Part shown: positions 25,446-34,625 of the stretch, piece by piece
Position numbering within the stretch: position 1 is the stretch's first letter
Layout of the letters: each line of letters starts with the position of its first letter
Origin: HdN1 sp964473645
GTDB lineage: Bacteria > Pseudomonadota > Gammaproteobacteria > Pseudomonadales > Ketobacteraceae
Assembly (NCBI GenBank): GCA_964473645.1
Contig: CAYYPW010000005.1
Coordinates: 1-64,000, forward strand
Direction of reading: 5' to 3'
DNA: 64,000 nucleotides
Made by a program: the position numbers and the translations under genes
Notes under the pieces: model-generated
What the model saw: only the letters and a program-made list of their open reading frames with translations
Told to the model about the DNA's origin: nothing
Databases searched by the model: none

Positions 25446-26600
25446 TTCCACTAACCAGAATATGCCTGCCGCCGCAGCCATCGCGGACATGAATAAACTT
25501 CCGCGACGTTGTGAATGTGAGCGGAACAGCCAGTAAAGTAGCGGCGAAAGCGCTGCGAGCACGATCAATTGACCTGCTTCTACGCCCAGGTTGAAGAGCA
25601 GCAGGCTCGACACAGCATTTTCACCCAAACCGATTTCCTGCAGCAGATACGAAAACCCGAAGCCGTGTAGCAAACCAAACCCAAACGTGATCAACCAGCG
25701 AAAACGCAAGCGGTGGCTGTACCAACTGCGCGCATCCACACTGGCGGGTTGTGCCCGCACCTGCAGAATATTCTCGACCGCGGTCACCACGATGGAGAGT
25801 GCAATCATCCATTCGGTGAAGGCGGGTGGCAGACTGAAAATATGCAATGCTGCCAGACTCAATGTTATCGAATGCGCCACAGTGAAACCGGTAATGATCA
25901 GGAGTAGCGATTTCCAGCGCAAGGGCAGGGCAAATAACGCCAGCAGAAACAGCAGATGATCGAAGCCGGTGAGAATATGCAGTGTTCCCAGTTTGAAATA
26001 GCTTGGATTAATGCTTTCCGGTTCGGCGTTGATATCGTCCTCACCTGGTGTTGCGGCCAGAGGGGCATTCCATTGTTTCAGCAGCTGCTCAACGGGGAGC
26101 GATAGGGTGGTGTTTTGCTGGCTCAACGTGATGGATTGGTTGCGACCAGCCATGCGCACCCGCACGAAATTTTCATGCGTTGCGTCATTGGTAGCAAACA
26201 GTTGATAGTTGAGCTCAAGGGAGGTCATGGGTTGCGGGCATTGATAGTCGATCCAGAATTGCAGCGACTGTAACGACGACAGTGATTGTTGTTTTAAAAG
26301 GCGAGGTAAGCACTCGCCTTGTGAGCTGGTTAGTGCCAATCCTTGCATAATAGCGTGTGGAATATCGGGTGCTGCGACGGGCAACTCTTTCAGATTGTCC
26401 TCTGGGGTGGTGAAAATAACCCGCACACTGGACTGGGTGATTTCAATAGCCGTATCGGTGATCCCGGAAAGATGCGCGTGGGTGTTACAGGCTGCCAGTG
26501 TCGCACAGAGAATAAAGGCAATTTGCAGCAATGACGCTGCTGCTTGCTGAGGAATTTTGATAGGCCTTTTTTTGACAAGGCAAACGGGTTTGTTCATCAT
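25428..26600 (-). CDS. HupE/UreJ family membrane protein with N-terminal exported domain
   Basis: The 390-residue protein has an N-terminal signal-like segment (LLQIAFILCATLAACNTHAH), an extracytoplasmic domain of about 170 residues (LSGITDTAIEITQSSVRVIF...) and a C-terminal half with six to seven hydrophobic helices. The latter carries the HupE/UreJ-type GTLHILTGFDHLLFLLALF and GFGLLHGFGFSYLL motifs. HupE/UreJ proteins are linked to nickel supply, but this two-domain version is found widely away from hydrogenase or urease genes and its substrate is not known. The start (26600 or 26597) is 42 nt from the divergent riboflavin synthase gene. Confidence 0.82.
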   Translation of the reverse strand: MMNKPVCLVKKRPIKIPQQAAASLLQIAFILCATLAACNTHAHLSGITDTAIEITQSSVRVIFTTPEDNLKELPVAAPDIPHAIMQGLALTSSQGECLPRLLKQQSLSSLQSLQFWIDYQCPQPMTSLELNYQLFATNDATHENFVRVRMAGRNQSITLSQQNTTLSLPVEQLLKQWNAPLAATPGEDDINAEPESINPSYFKLGTLHILTGFDHLLFLLALFALPLRWKSLLLIITGFTVAHSITLSLAALHIFSLPPAFTEWMIALSIVVTAVENILQVRAQPASVDARSWYSHRLRFRWLITFGFGLLHGFGFSYLLQEIGLGENAVSSLLLFNLGVEAGQLIVLAALSPLLYWLFRSHSQRRGSLFMSAMAAAAGIFWLVERSGMF

Positions 26601-26642
26601 CGGGTCACTGATTTGAGCGGTTGAGGGGAGGGAGTATTGCCT

Positions 26643-27275
26643 ATGTATACCGGAATTGTCGCGGGTGCTTACCCGCTTGTCGAGGTCATTGAAAAGCCCG
26701 GTTTGCACACCCTGGTGATCAACCTGCCTCCCGAATTATTGCAAGACTTGGTACTTGGCGCGTCAGTCGGCATGGATGGCGTGTGCCTGACAGTCACCCA
26801 TATCGACGGTGCGCGCGTGAGCTTTGATGCCATGCAGGAAACGCTCAATCGTACAACCCTGGGCACGCTACGCGCCGGTGATCGCGTCAATATCGAGCGA
26901 TCGGCCAAAGGTCAGGGCGAGATTGGTGGCCACATCGTGTCAGGTCATGTCGATGCCACCGCCACGCTTGTTGCGATCGAGCGTCCGACCAATAACTATG
27001 TGATGACCCTGCAAATCCCGCCGGAATACACCTCCTATGTATTCAACAAGGGTTTTATTGCGCTCAATGGATGCAGCCTTACGGTCAGTGAGTTTGACTC
27101 GAAGCGCGGACAATTCAAGGTCTGGCTGATCCCTGAAACTCTGCAGCGCACGACCTTTGCGAATAAACAGATAGGTGATCAGATCAACATGGAAGTCGAT
27201 CGCCAAACACAGGTAATTGTCGATACCGTGCGGCGCTTTTTGATTGAACAGCAGGATCGCCTGCTGCCGTCCTGA
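26643..27275 (+). CDS. ribE: Riboflavin synthase alpha subunit
   Basis: This enzyme dismutates two 6,7-dimethyl-8-ribityllumazine into riboflavin and a pyrimidine. The two internally repeated lumazine-binding domains are visible: MYTGIV...GASVGMDGVCLTV with GGHIVSGHVD, and KGFIALNGCSLTV in the second half. At 210 residues it has the family size. I chose ATG 26643 (GGAG 8 nt upstream) over an in-frame TTG at 26637. It is divergent from the HupE-like gene and upstream of the Smr gene. Also called ribC in some genomes. No FMN riboswitch was noticed. Confidence 0.95.
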   Translation: MYTGIVAGAYPLVEVIEKPGLHTLVINLPPELLQDLVLGASVGMDGVCLTVTHIDGARVSFDAMQETLNRTTLGTLRAGDRVNIERSAKGQGEIGGHIVSGHVDATATLVAIERPTNNYVMTLQIPPEYTSYVFNKGFIALNGCSLTVSEFDSKRGQFKVWLIPETLQRTTFANKQIGDQINMEVDRQTQVIVDTVRRFLIEQQDRLLPS

Positions 27276-27378
27276 GGGTTGCAGGATTGTGTTCGCGAGC
27301 GTGCCACGCCCAGGCGGACCTCTCGGCAACCATGATAAACTGGTGCCTCCCGTCTTGACTCTACAGGAGGCCAGCGCC

Positions 27379-27966
27379 ATGAATCACACTCCCCACGCCG
27401 ATGACCTCTTTCAGAGCGAGCTTGGCGGTGTTGCCCCCCTCAAACAAGACAAGGTGGTGCTGACGCCCGGTTCGATTACCCCCACCGAAGCCCAGCTGGC
27501 GCGCCGTGAAGCGGCCGCTCGTGCCTTGTTGCGTGACGAAAACCACCTCACCGAAGAATACGTCGAGATGCTCGACCCCAACGATGTGCTCAGCTTTCAG
27601 CGTCCTGGCGTGCAGCATGGCGTGTTTCGTAAGCTGCGTTTGGGGCAGTATCCGTCAGAGGCGACACTCGATCTGCATCGCCTGATCGTGCGTGAAGCCC
27701 GCCACGAAGTGTTTCAGTTCATCCGAGACGCCATACGCATGGATTTGCGCACGGTGACCATTCTGCATGGCAAAGGGGAGCGCAGTAATCCCCCTGCGCT
27801 CATCAAGAGCTACACCGCCCGCTGGTTGACTCAGTTGGAAGAGGTCATGGCCTTTCATTCTGCGCAGCGTCATCATGGTGGGACAGGTGCCGTGTACGTG
27901 CTTTTGTGCAAGAGCGAGCGCAAAAAACAGGAGAACCGCGAACGTCACCTCAACCGGCGCGGCTGA
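27379..27966 (+). CDS. Smr domain protein (SmrA-like endonuclease)
   Basis: The 195-residue protein has a C-terminal Smr domain with LDLHRLIVREARHEVFQFI near residue 95 and the VTILHGKGERSNPPALIKS motif, characteristic of small MutS-related proteins with DNA-nicking or RNA-cleaving activity. The N-terminal 90 residues are the charged extension typical of proteobacterial SmrA/YdaL. A strong AGGAGG lies 8 nt before the ATG. It follows riboflavin synthase by about 100 nt and is convergent with the hybrid kinase gene, only 9 nt away. Confidence 0.88.
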   Translation: MNHTPHADDLFQSELGGVAPLKQDKVVLTPGSITPTEAQLARREAAARALLRDENHLTEEYVEMLDPNDVLSFQRPGVQHGVFRKLRLGQYPSEATLDLHRLIVREARHEVFQFIRDAIRMDLRTVTILHGKGERSNPPALIKSYTARWLTQLEEVMAFHSAQRHHGGTGAVYVLLCKSERKKQENRERHLNRRG

Positions 27967-27975
27967 GCTTCAGCG

Positions 27976-30900
27976 CTAGGGGCCTGCGCGTAGAGTGGGG
28001 GCGGGCGTATTTTCGTTGGCGGCGCTCAGGTATTCCGAAACCTTGTCACGCAGCGCGCGCATTTCAATGGGTTTGCTCATGTGGTCGTTCATGCCGACTT
28101 CGCGGCAGCGATCCTGGTGTTCGCGCATGGCATGGGCGGTAAGCGCAATGATCGGTACCTGCGGCAGATTCTTGGATTTTTCAAAGGCGCGAATGGCGAG
28201 TGTGGCGTCGTAACCGTCCATTTCTGGCATTTCACAGTCCATCAAAATAATGTCATAGGGGCGCTCTGCTTGCGTGAATAGCTTGATCGCCTCCTGGCCG
28301 TTGGCCGCAATATCGCAATCTGCGCCCAATTTCTTGAGCATGTTTTTTACCACCATCTGATTCACCGAATTATCTTCAGCCACCAGAATCTTGCAGCCTT
28401 TGATGGGCATAGACAAGGGTTGTTGCGTCTTGCTGTTGGCGTTATTTGTTTCATTGCTCAACAGATTCAGAAATGCTTCTTTCAACGCTCGAGCCGAGGC
28501 CGGTTTTTGCATGGCGGTGGCAATACCGGCGTCGAGTAGTTTTTGTCTCTCTGGCACCAGTCGCATCGCTGTCAGCAGAATTCGACGAATGTTGCGAAGT
28601 TCCACGCGGCCTTGCATGGCGTTGGCAACTTCCATGCCTGTCAGCCCCGGCATGTTCATATCGAGTGATACCAGCTCAAAGGGGTCACCCGCTTCGGCGG
28701 CTTCATTCAGATATTGCAAGGCTTGTTCGCCGTAATACGCAACGACCGCGCGCATTCCCCAGCTTTCGGCCTGTTCTTTGAGGACTTGTACAAATTCGGC
28801 GGAGTCATCTACCAGCAATACTTTGCGTCCTTTGAGGACGGAGACAGGAACATAATGTTGTTCGATGAAATTCTTGTCAGCTTCTTCGCTGTGTATCGTG
28901 AACCAGAAGGTCGAGCCTTTGCCCGGTTCACTGCGTACCCCTATTTCGCCCCCCATCAGTTCCGCCAGATGCTTGGAGATACTTAAACCCAGCCCGGTGC
29001 CACCAAACTTGCGCGTTGTCGTGCTATCGGCTTGCGAAAACGCCTGAAACAGTTTGCTCACCTGTGCAGGGGTGAGGCCAATACCGGTATCGCGCACTTC
29101 GAAACGCAGCATAAAGCCCTGATCACTGCTGCTGACTGACTCGCGCGAAACCCGCAGGCTTACACTGCCCGCATTGGTAAATTTGAACGCGTTGCCCATC
29201 AGGTTCAACAAAATCTGACGCAAACGCGTCGGATCACTCTTGATGAACATGGGGGTGCCTGGTTCAATCGATGACATCAGCTCCAGCTGCTTTTTCTCGG
29301 CGGTAATACAGAACACCGACGCCACATCCAGACACAGTTTGTCGAGGTCGAAATCCACTGACTCGATTTCCATTTTGCCGGCTTCGATTTTTGAGTAATC
29401 GAGGATGTCATTGATGATATTAAGTAACGCCTTTCCTGAGCTTTCAATGACATCGATATACTGGCGTTGCTGTGGCTGCAAATCCGTGGTTTGCAGAAGT
29501 TCAGCCATGCCCAGTACGCCGTTCATGGGAGTGCGAATTTCATGGCTCATGGTGGCCAGAAACTGGCTTTTGGCCTTGCTTTCTGCTTCCGCCTCAATGA
29601 TCTTCTGGCGCGCTTTCATTTCGCCTTCGGCTTTGGCCAATTGCAATGTCATGTATTTTTCTTGCTCGGAACGGGCGCGCTTTTCATGTTCCAGCGCCAG
29701 TTGCTGGGCGGCAAATTTTTCTTTGCGTTCCATGGCGATGCGATCGGCGAGAGCGAAGGAGAAGAAAATTACCTCCATGACATGGCCGACCTGAATGCCG
29801 TATTCGGTAAACACGTTTTGCGGCAGTACCCCCGATTTGTTTAAAAGCAGCGCCATTAGGCCGACCAGAAAGACCAACCATGCCACCAGAAAATAACGGG
29901 CTTCCTTAACCCCCTTCAACCATAGGTGCGCGCTTGCGACCACGGCAAACAAAATTGCAGGCCCGGCTAGTGCAGCGCCCATTTTGATCGAATACTGGTA
30001 GGGAATAAACAGGCTGAGAAATACAACCGCCAGCAAAGAATATGTGAAGAATGATAAAATCTTGTAATATCTGTGATGAATGCGCTTGAGTCGTAGAAAA
30101 TGGTTGGCAAAACAACATCCGGAATAGCCAAACAACGCAATTGTAAATGCAATGATAAATTGATTAATGGCAGGCGTGTCTGGCCACAAAAACTGAAACG
30201 ACAAACCGTGCAAGGCCGCTTGAAACAATCCAAATGCCACTACCGACAAGGAGTAATAGACATAGCTCGCATCGCGCACGGTAAAGAAGATAAAGAGGTT
30301 ATATACAGCCATCACGAATAAAACACCGAGATACAAGCCCTGTCCGACCAAATAGGACTGCTCTTGCACTTCGAACGCACGCTGATCCCACAGTCGCATG
30401 GGCACCTGCAACGAGCCTGAGGATTGTGCCCGGATCAACAATTGCACCGGCTCTCCCGGCGGCAGCGTCAATTCAATCAGAAAATTGCGATTCTTGATGT
30501 CGCGTTCATCAAACGGCACCACGTCTCCAAAATGGTGACTGTTGCGCACGCCTTCCGGCCCGATTAAATAGACCGTGACATCATCGAGCACCGGGTACGA
30601 AATTTCGAATAAGGCCTTTAGTGGCAGTTCGCGTGGATTCTTGATCGACGTGCGAAACCAATACGAGGCGGTGGTAAAGCCAAAGCTGGGGACTTCAGTT
30701 TCGACGGCATTCCAGCCGGGCAGGGATGGGTTGCGCGCATCCACCAGCGTGAGCACGTTTTTGTCATCCCGCAGATACTCCACATGCCCCTTGAAACCCA
30801 CCGACGTAAACTCAGCGGGAACAACAACAGGGGCCAGGTCAGCCTGCGACGAAAGGGGCCAACTCACTGTCAGTGCCAACACCAGCAGCAACATAAGCCG

Positions 30901-30993
30901 TTGTATCAGCGAGGCGCTGGCAGGAATTGAGGAGGAACAGGTCATCTTTTGGTTAAAATCCAACCAAATGGGGTTCTTATCACTATAGACCAT
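27976..30993 (-). CDS. 7TMR-DISM hybrid sensor histidine kinase with two receiver domains
   Basis: The 1005-residue inner-membrane signalling protein has a signal peptide (LMLLLVLALTVSWPLSS), a periplasmic 7TMR-DISMED2-type sensor (about 50-190), seven membrane helices (about 200-400), a coiled coil, and HisKA with phosphoacceptor His in FLATMSHEIRTPMNGVLG. A HATPase domain follows (N in LLNLMGNAFKFTN; GTGLGLSIS), then two receiver domains (LVSLDMNMPG and IILMDCEMPEMDG carry the phospho-Asp). DISM sensors are thought to bind small carbohydrates or organic ligands. The start could also be ATG 30945. No dedicated partner regulator is adjacent. Confidence 0.9.
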   Translation of the reverse strand: MVYSDKNPIWLDFNQKMTCSSSIPASASLIQRLMLLLVLALTVSWPLSSQADLAPVVVPAEFTSVGFKGHVEYLRDDKNVLTLVDARNPSLPGWNAVETEVPSFGFTTASYWFRTSIKNPRELPLKALFEISYPVLDDVTVYLIGPEGVRNSHHFGDVVPFDERDIKNRNFLIELTLPPGEPVQLLIRAQSSGSLQVPMRLWDQRAFEVQEQSYLVGQGLYLGVLFVMAVYNLFIFFTVRDASYVYYSLSVVAFGLFQAALHGLSFQFLWPDTPAINQFIIAFTIALFGYSGCCFANHFLRLKRIHHRYYKILSFFTYSLLAVVFLSLFIPYQYSIKMGAALAGPAILFAVVASAHLWLKGVKEARYFLVAWLVFLVGLMALLLNKSGVLPQNVFTEYGIQVGHVMEVIFFSFALADRIAMERKEKFAAQQLALEHEKRARSEQEKYMTLQLAKAEGEMKARQKIIEAEAESKAKSQFLATMSHEIRTPMNGVLGMAELLQTTDLQPQQRQYIDVIESSGKALLNIINDILDYSKIEAGKMEIESVDFDLDKLCLDVASVFCITAEKKQLELMSSIEPGTPMFIKSDPTRLRQILLNLMGNAFKFTNAGSVSLRVSRESVSSSDQGFMLRFEVRDTGIGLTPAQVSKLFQAFSQADSTTTRKFGGTGLGLSISKHLAELMGGEIGVRSEPGKGSTFWFTIHSEEADKNFIEQHYVPVSVLKGRKVLLVDDSAEFVQVLKEQAESWGMRAVVAYYGEQALQYLNEAAEAGDPFELVSLDMNMPGLTGMEVANAMQGRVELRNIRRILLTAMRLVPERQKLLDAGIATAMQKPASARALKEAFLNLLSNETNNANSKTQQPLSMPIKGCKILVAEDNSVNQMVVKNMLKKLGADCDIAANGQEAIKLFTQAERPYDIILMDCEMPEMDGYDATLAIRAFEKSKNLPQVPIIALTAHAMREHQDRCREVGMNDHMSKPIEMRALRDKVSEYLSAANENTPAPTLRAGP

Positions 30994-31056
30994 GGTGCAG
31001 CCTAAACCATTCAGGTGCTATGGCCATGTTAGAACCCCCTTGGTGGGTAGGAACGC

Positions 31057-32994
31057 TCAGACCTTGGTGCGGTTATCGATCAAGTCTTTAACCACGTTGG
31101 GGTCAGCCAGCGTGGTGGTATCGCCCAGCGAGTCCAGCTCATCGGCGGCAATTTTGCGCAGAATCCGGCGCATGATCTTGCCCGAACGGGTTTTGGGTAG
31201 CCCGAAACTGAACTGAATCACATCGGGCTTGGCAATCGCGCCAATCTCTTTGGTGACCAGATCCAACAGCTCCTTGCGCAGCTTGTCGTCGCCCACGATC
31301 CCTTGCATCGGCGTAACATAGGCGTATATCCCCTGACCCTTGATGGGGTGCGGGTAGCCCACCACAGCAGCTTCGGCGATGGCATCGTGTAACACCAACG
31401 CACTTTCGACTTCTGCCGTGCCCAGGCGATGCCCCGACACGTTGAGCACGTCGTCGACGCGGCCGGTGATCCAGTAGTAACCGTCTTCATCGCGACGTGC
31501 GCCATCGCCGGTGAAGTAATAGCCTTTATAGGCCGAGAAGTAGGTATCAATACACCGCTGATGGTCGCCATACACGCTGCGTATCTGGCTGGGCCAGCTG
31601 GCGGTAATGACCAAATTGCCCGAGGTGGCCCCTTCGAGCAAGTTCCCTTCGGCATCGACCAGGGCGGGCTGTACACCAAAGAAGGGCAGGGTGGCCGACC
31701 CCGGTTTCAAGGTGAATGCACCTGGCAATGGCGCGATCATGATGGCGCCGGTTTCGGTTTGCCACCAGGTATCCACGATGGGGCAGCGTTGCTCGCCGAC
31801 AACCTGGTAATACCATTCCCAGGCTTCAGGGTTGATCGGCTCCCCCACGGAGCCCAGCAAGCGTAACGACGCACGTGAGGTGGCGGTGACCCATTGATCC
31901 CCTTGCGCTTGCAGTGCACGAATCGCTGTAGGTGCCGTGTAAAAAATATTGACCTGATGTTTATCGATGATTTTCCAGCAGCGCGATGCATCAGGATAGG
32001 TAGGGATGCCCTCGAACATCAGCGTTATCGCGCCATTCGACAGCGGTCCATACACAATATACGAGTGCCCGGTGACCCAGCCTACATCGGCAGTACACCA
32101 AAAGACGTCGCCTTCGCGATAATCGAGTACATATTTGTGCGTCATGGTGACCGCCAACAAATAACCCCCGGTGGTGTGCAATACGCCTTTGGGTTTGCCG
32201 GTGGAGCCCGAGGTATAGAGAATGAACAGCGGGTCTTCGGCGTCCATGGCTTCGGGTGCACAGTGGGTGGGCACGGTCGCTGCGATTTCGTGATGCCATA
32301 CATCCCGGCCGTTAGTCCAACCGATATCACCGCCAGTACGCTTGACCACCACACAGGTGTGCACCTTGGGGCAATGGGCCAATGCTGCATCTGCGTTGGC
32401 TTTAAGTGGCACTTTACGGCCCCCGCGCAAACCTTCATCGGCGGTGATGACCGCGCTGCAATCGGCATCAATAATGCGGTCTTTCAAAGATTCCGGCGAA
32501 AAGCCGCCAAACACGACCGAATGCACGGCACCAATACGTGTGCAGGCCAACATGGCATAGGCCGCTTCCGGGATCATCGGCATGTAAATGCAGACGCGGT
32601 CGCCTTTCTTTACGCCACGTGCACGCAGGATATTGGCAAACTTGCAGACTTCGTCGTGCAGTTTTTGGTAGGTAATCTTTTTGTCTTCAGCAGGGTTATC
32701 GCCTTCCCAGATAATGGCCACTTGGTTGGCGCGTTCTGGCAGATGGCGATCGATGCAGTTGTAGCTCACATTGAGTTTGCCCCCCGCAAACCACTGCGCA
32801 CGGCCTTCCAAAAAGTTGGCATCGCAGACTGTTTGCCAGGGCTGAAACCAATGCAACACCTCTTTGGCGCGCGCCCCCCAGAATTGCTCGGGTTGCGTGA
32901 TGGATTCCTGATACCAGGCTTGATACTGCGCCAGGGTGATGTTAGCGCCTTTGGCATAGTCCGGTTTTACGGGATGATTTTTGATTTCCAGCAT
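31057..32994 (-). CDS. acs: Acetyl-CoA synthetase
   Basis: The 645-residue AMP-forming ligase turns acetate, ATP and CoA into acetyl-CoA. The motifs LYTSGSTGKPKGVLH (P-loop-like), DTWWQTETGAIM, TGDGARRDEDGYYWITGRVDDV and the acetylation-controlled lysine in KTRSGKIMRRILR near the C terminus are all visible. I set the start at 32994 (AGGAG 6 nt upstream, MLEIKNHPV), dropping 63 residues of unlike sequence. It is divergent from the ABC1-type kinase gene. In Pseudomonas acsA lies near panC, as here, and belongs to the carbon sources under catabolite control. Confidence 0.96.
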   Translation of the reverse strand: MLEIKNHPVKPDYAKGANITLAQYQAWYQESITQPEQFWGARAKEVLHWFQPWQTVCDANFLEGRAQWFAGGKLNVSYNCIDRHLPERANQVAIIWEGDNPAEDKKITYQKLHDEVCKFANILRARGVKKGDRVCIYMPMIPEAAYAMLACTRIGAVHSVVFGGFSPESLKDRIIDADCSAVITADEGLRGGRKVPLKANADAALAHCPKVHTCVVVKRTGGDIGWTNGRDVWHHEIAATVPTHCAPEAMDAEDPLFILYTSGSTGKPKGVLHTTGGYLLAVTMTHKYVLDYREGDVFWCTADVGWVTGHSYIVYGPLSNGAITLMFEGIPTYPDASRCWKIIDKHQVNIFYTAPTAIRALQAQGDQWVTATSRASLRLLGSVGEPINPEAWEWYYQVVGEQRCPIVDTWWQTETGAIMIAPLPGAFTLKPGSATLPFFGVQPALVDAEGNLLEGATSGNLVITASWPSQIRSVYGDHQRCIDTYFSAYKGYYFTGDGARRDEDGYYWITGRVDDVLNVSGHRLGTAEVESALVLHDAIAEAAVVGYPHPIKGQGIYAYVTPMQGIVGDDKLRKELLDLVTKEIGAIAKPDVIQFSFGLPKTRSGKIMRRILRKIAADELDSLGDTTTLADPNVVKDLIDNRTKV

Positions 32995-33225
32995 TCCCCA
33001 CTCCTGTAGCTCAAAACGAGATAATAAATGACCCGGCATTGTGTTGATGGCGTGAGTGGCTTTTTTGGACTTACCGGCTGCTGTGTCCGCCACTTGCGTA
33101 AGGCCCTCATCATACACAAGAATGGGCGGCGGGCTAAACACTCCAACGAGGGTGTCAACCTGGCAATGGGGCGGCCCTGTCAAATCCTCTCGGCGCGGTC
33201 AATTAAAGTAGTAAGGAGACACGTA

Positions 33226-34521
33226 GTGACAGAAGGGACCTCTAACGACAACCTGCGCAAACGCACCTGGAACACAGCCAAACTCGCCGCCCGCCTGGGT
33301 TTTGCCGCCGCCACACGCCAACTGAATATCGATCTGCCGCAAAGCCCCGAACAAGCGGTAACCAAAGCCCTCGCGCTGGCAGAGCAGTTTGATGGCATGA
33401 AAGGCTTGATGCTGAAATTCGGGCAGATGGCCAGCTACCTCAACACCGGGTTACCACCTGAAGCCCAGCAGGTCATGGCCAAGCTACAAGCGGCAGGCAC
33501 AGCCATGCCTTTTGACCGAGTAGAAAGCCAGATTGTCGACGCGCTTGGCGCCCCCCTTGTGGATCTGTTTGACGAGTTCGAACCCGACGCCTTTGCCGCC
33601 GCCTCGATTGGACAAGTGCATCGTGCCCGTTATAACGGGCAACCTGTGGCAGTCAAAGTACAATACCCCGGCATACAACGCATAATCGAAGCTGATCTCA
33701 AAAATGTAGGCATGTTTTCACAGCTACTGTTTATCGGCACGCAAATGGACGGGGAGGGTTTCGCTGAAGAGCTTCGCGCGCGTTTGATGGAAGAATGTGA
33801 CTACCGACTGGAGGCGCAGCGACAAACCGCTATTGCAAACCTCTGGAATCAACAACCCTTCAGCTCGGTTCCCACCGTGGTTGCAGAACGATCGGCGACA
33901 ACGGTATTGACGACACATTTTGAACGAGGCAGCAATTTCTATCGTTATATAGAATCGGCCAGCGAAGAAAGTCGTCGCAACAGCAGCATCGCCATATTCA
34001 CCAACGTATTTGGTGGTATTTTCAGACACGGATTTTTCAATGGTGATCCGCACCCTGGTAACTATCTGTTCCACGATGATGGTGGTGTCGTGTTTCTGGA
34101 TTTTGGCTGCGTAAAAGTGTTTCCGGATGAATTGCTCTGCAACTGGAAAGGCATGGCCAAATCCATACTCGATCAGAATTTTTCACGCTTCAAAGAGCAC
34201 GTGCATGCCTTGGGAATGGTGGGCAATGCCAAAAAATTCAATTGGGAATGGCAGTGGGATTTGATGCGGCATGTTTATGAACCATTCCGTTCGACCAAGC
34301 CTTATCGATACAACCGCGATTATGTGAAGGAAAGCTATAAACGTATTTTGTGGGAAAACGAAAACAAACGACATGCCTGCATGCCGCCCCCCATGTTGTT
34401 TGTCAATCGGCTGCAATGGGGGCTGCACTCGATCATGGCCGATCTGGGTGCAGCGGCTGTCTATGCCGATATCTTTCGGGAAGCCGTCGAGGCACCGGTT
34501 GAGCGGGTGCCGGGGGTGTAG
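33226..34521 (+). CDS. ABC1/AarF/UbiB-family atypical kinase
   Basis: This 431-residue protein carries the family hallmarks: KFGQ motif (LMLKFGQMASYLN), alanine-rich nucleotide loop (AAASIGQVHRA), lysine in VAVKVQYPG, and the NGDPHPGNYLF and VVFLDFGCVK motifs. UbiB members support ubiquinone biosynthesis, but this one is shorter than UbiB and lacks its C-terminal membrane helices, so it is likelier a paralogue with an undefined lipid-related role. GTG start with AAGGAG 8 nt upstream. It may be co-transcribed with the glycosyltransferase gene about 100 nt downstream. Confidence 0.85.
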   Translation: MTEGTSNDNLRKRTWNTAKLAARLGFAAATRQLNIDLPQSPEQAVTKALALAEQFDGMKGLMLKFGQMASYLNTGLPPEAQQVMAKLQAAGTAMPFDRVESQIVDALGAPLVDLFDEFEPDAFAAASIGQVHRARYNGQPVAVKVQYPGIQRIIEADLKNVGMFSQLLFIGTQMDGEGFAEELRARLMEECDYRLEAQRQTAIANLWNQQPFSSVPTVVAERSATTVLTTHFERGSNFYRYIESASEESRRNSSIAIFTNVFGGIFRHGFFNGDPHPGNYLFHDDGGVVFLDFGCVKVFPDELLCNWKGMAKSILDQNFSRFKEHVHALGMVGNAKKFNWEWQWDLMRHVYEPFRSTKPYRYNRDYVKESYKRILWENENKRHACMPPPMLFVNRLQWGLHSIMADLGAAAVYADIFREAVEAPVERVPGV

Positions 34522-34625
34522 GGGCTTTGTTGTAGCAAAAAAGGTTGGCTAGGAGCGTTTGGGTGCATCCAAATGCTCGTATTGAACGTATAGGGGTAGG
34601 TACAAAAACAACAAGGATCTCGCTT

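Noticed and set aside
31894..33009. Plus-strand open frame of 371 codons
   Set aside because: Antisense shadow of acs with no family resemblance.
33163..33176. GG-N10-GC pattern upstream of acs on the minus strand
   Set aside because: GGCCGCCCCATTGC keeps the spacing but lacks the CACG part of the -24 box, so it is too weak to call a sigma-54 promoter.
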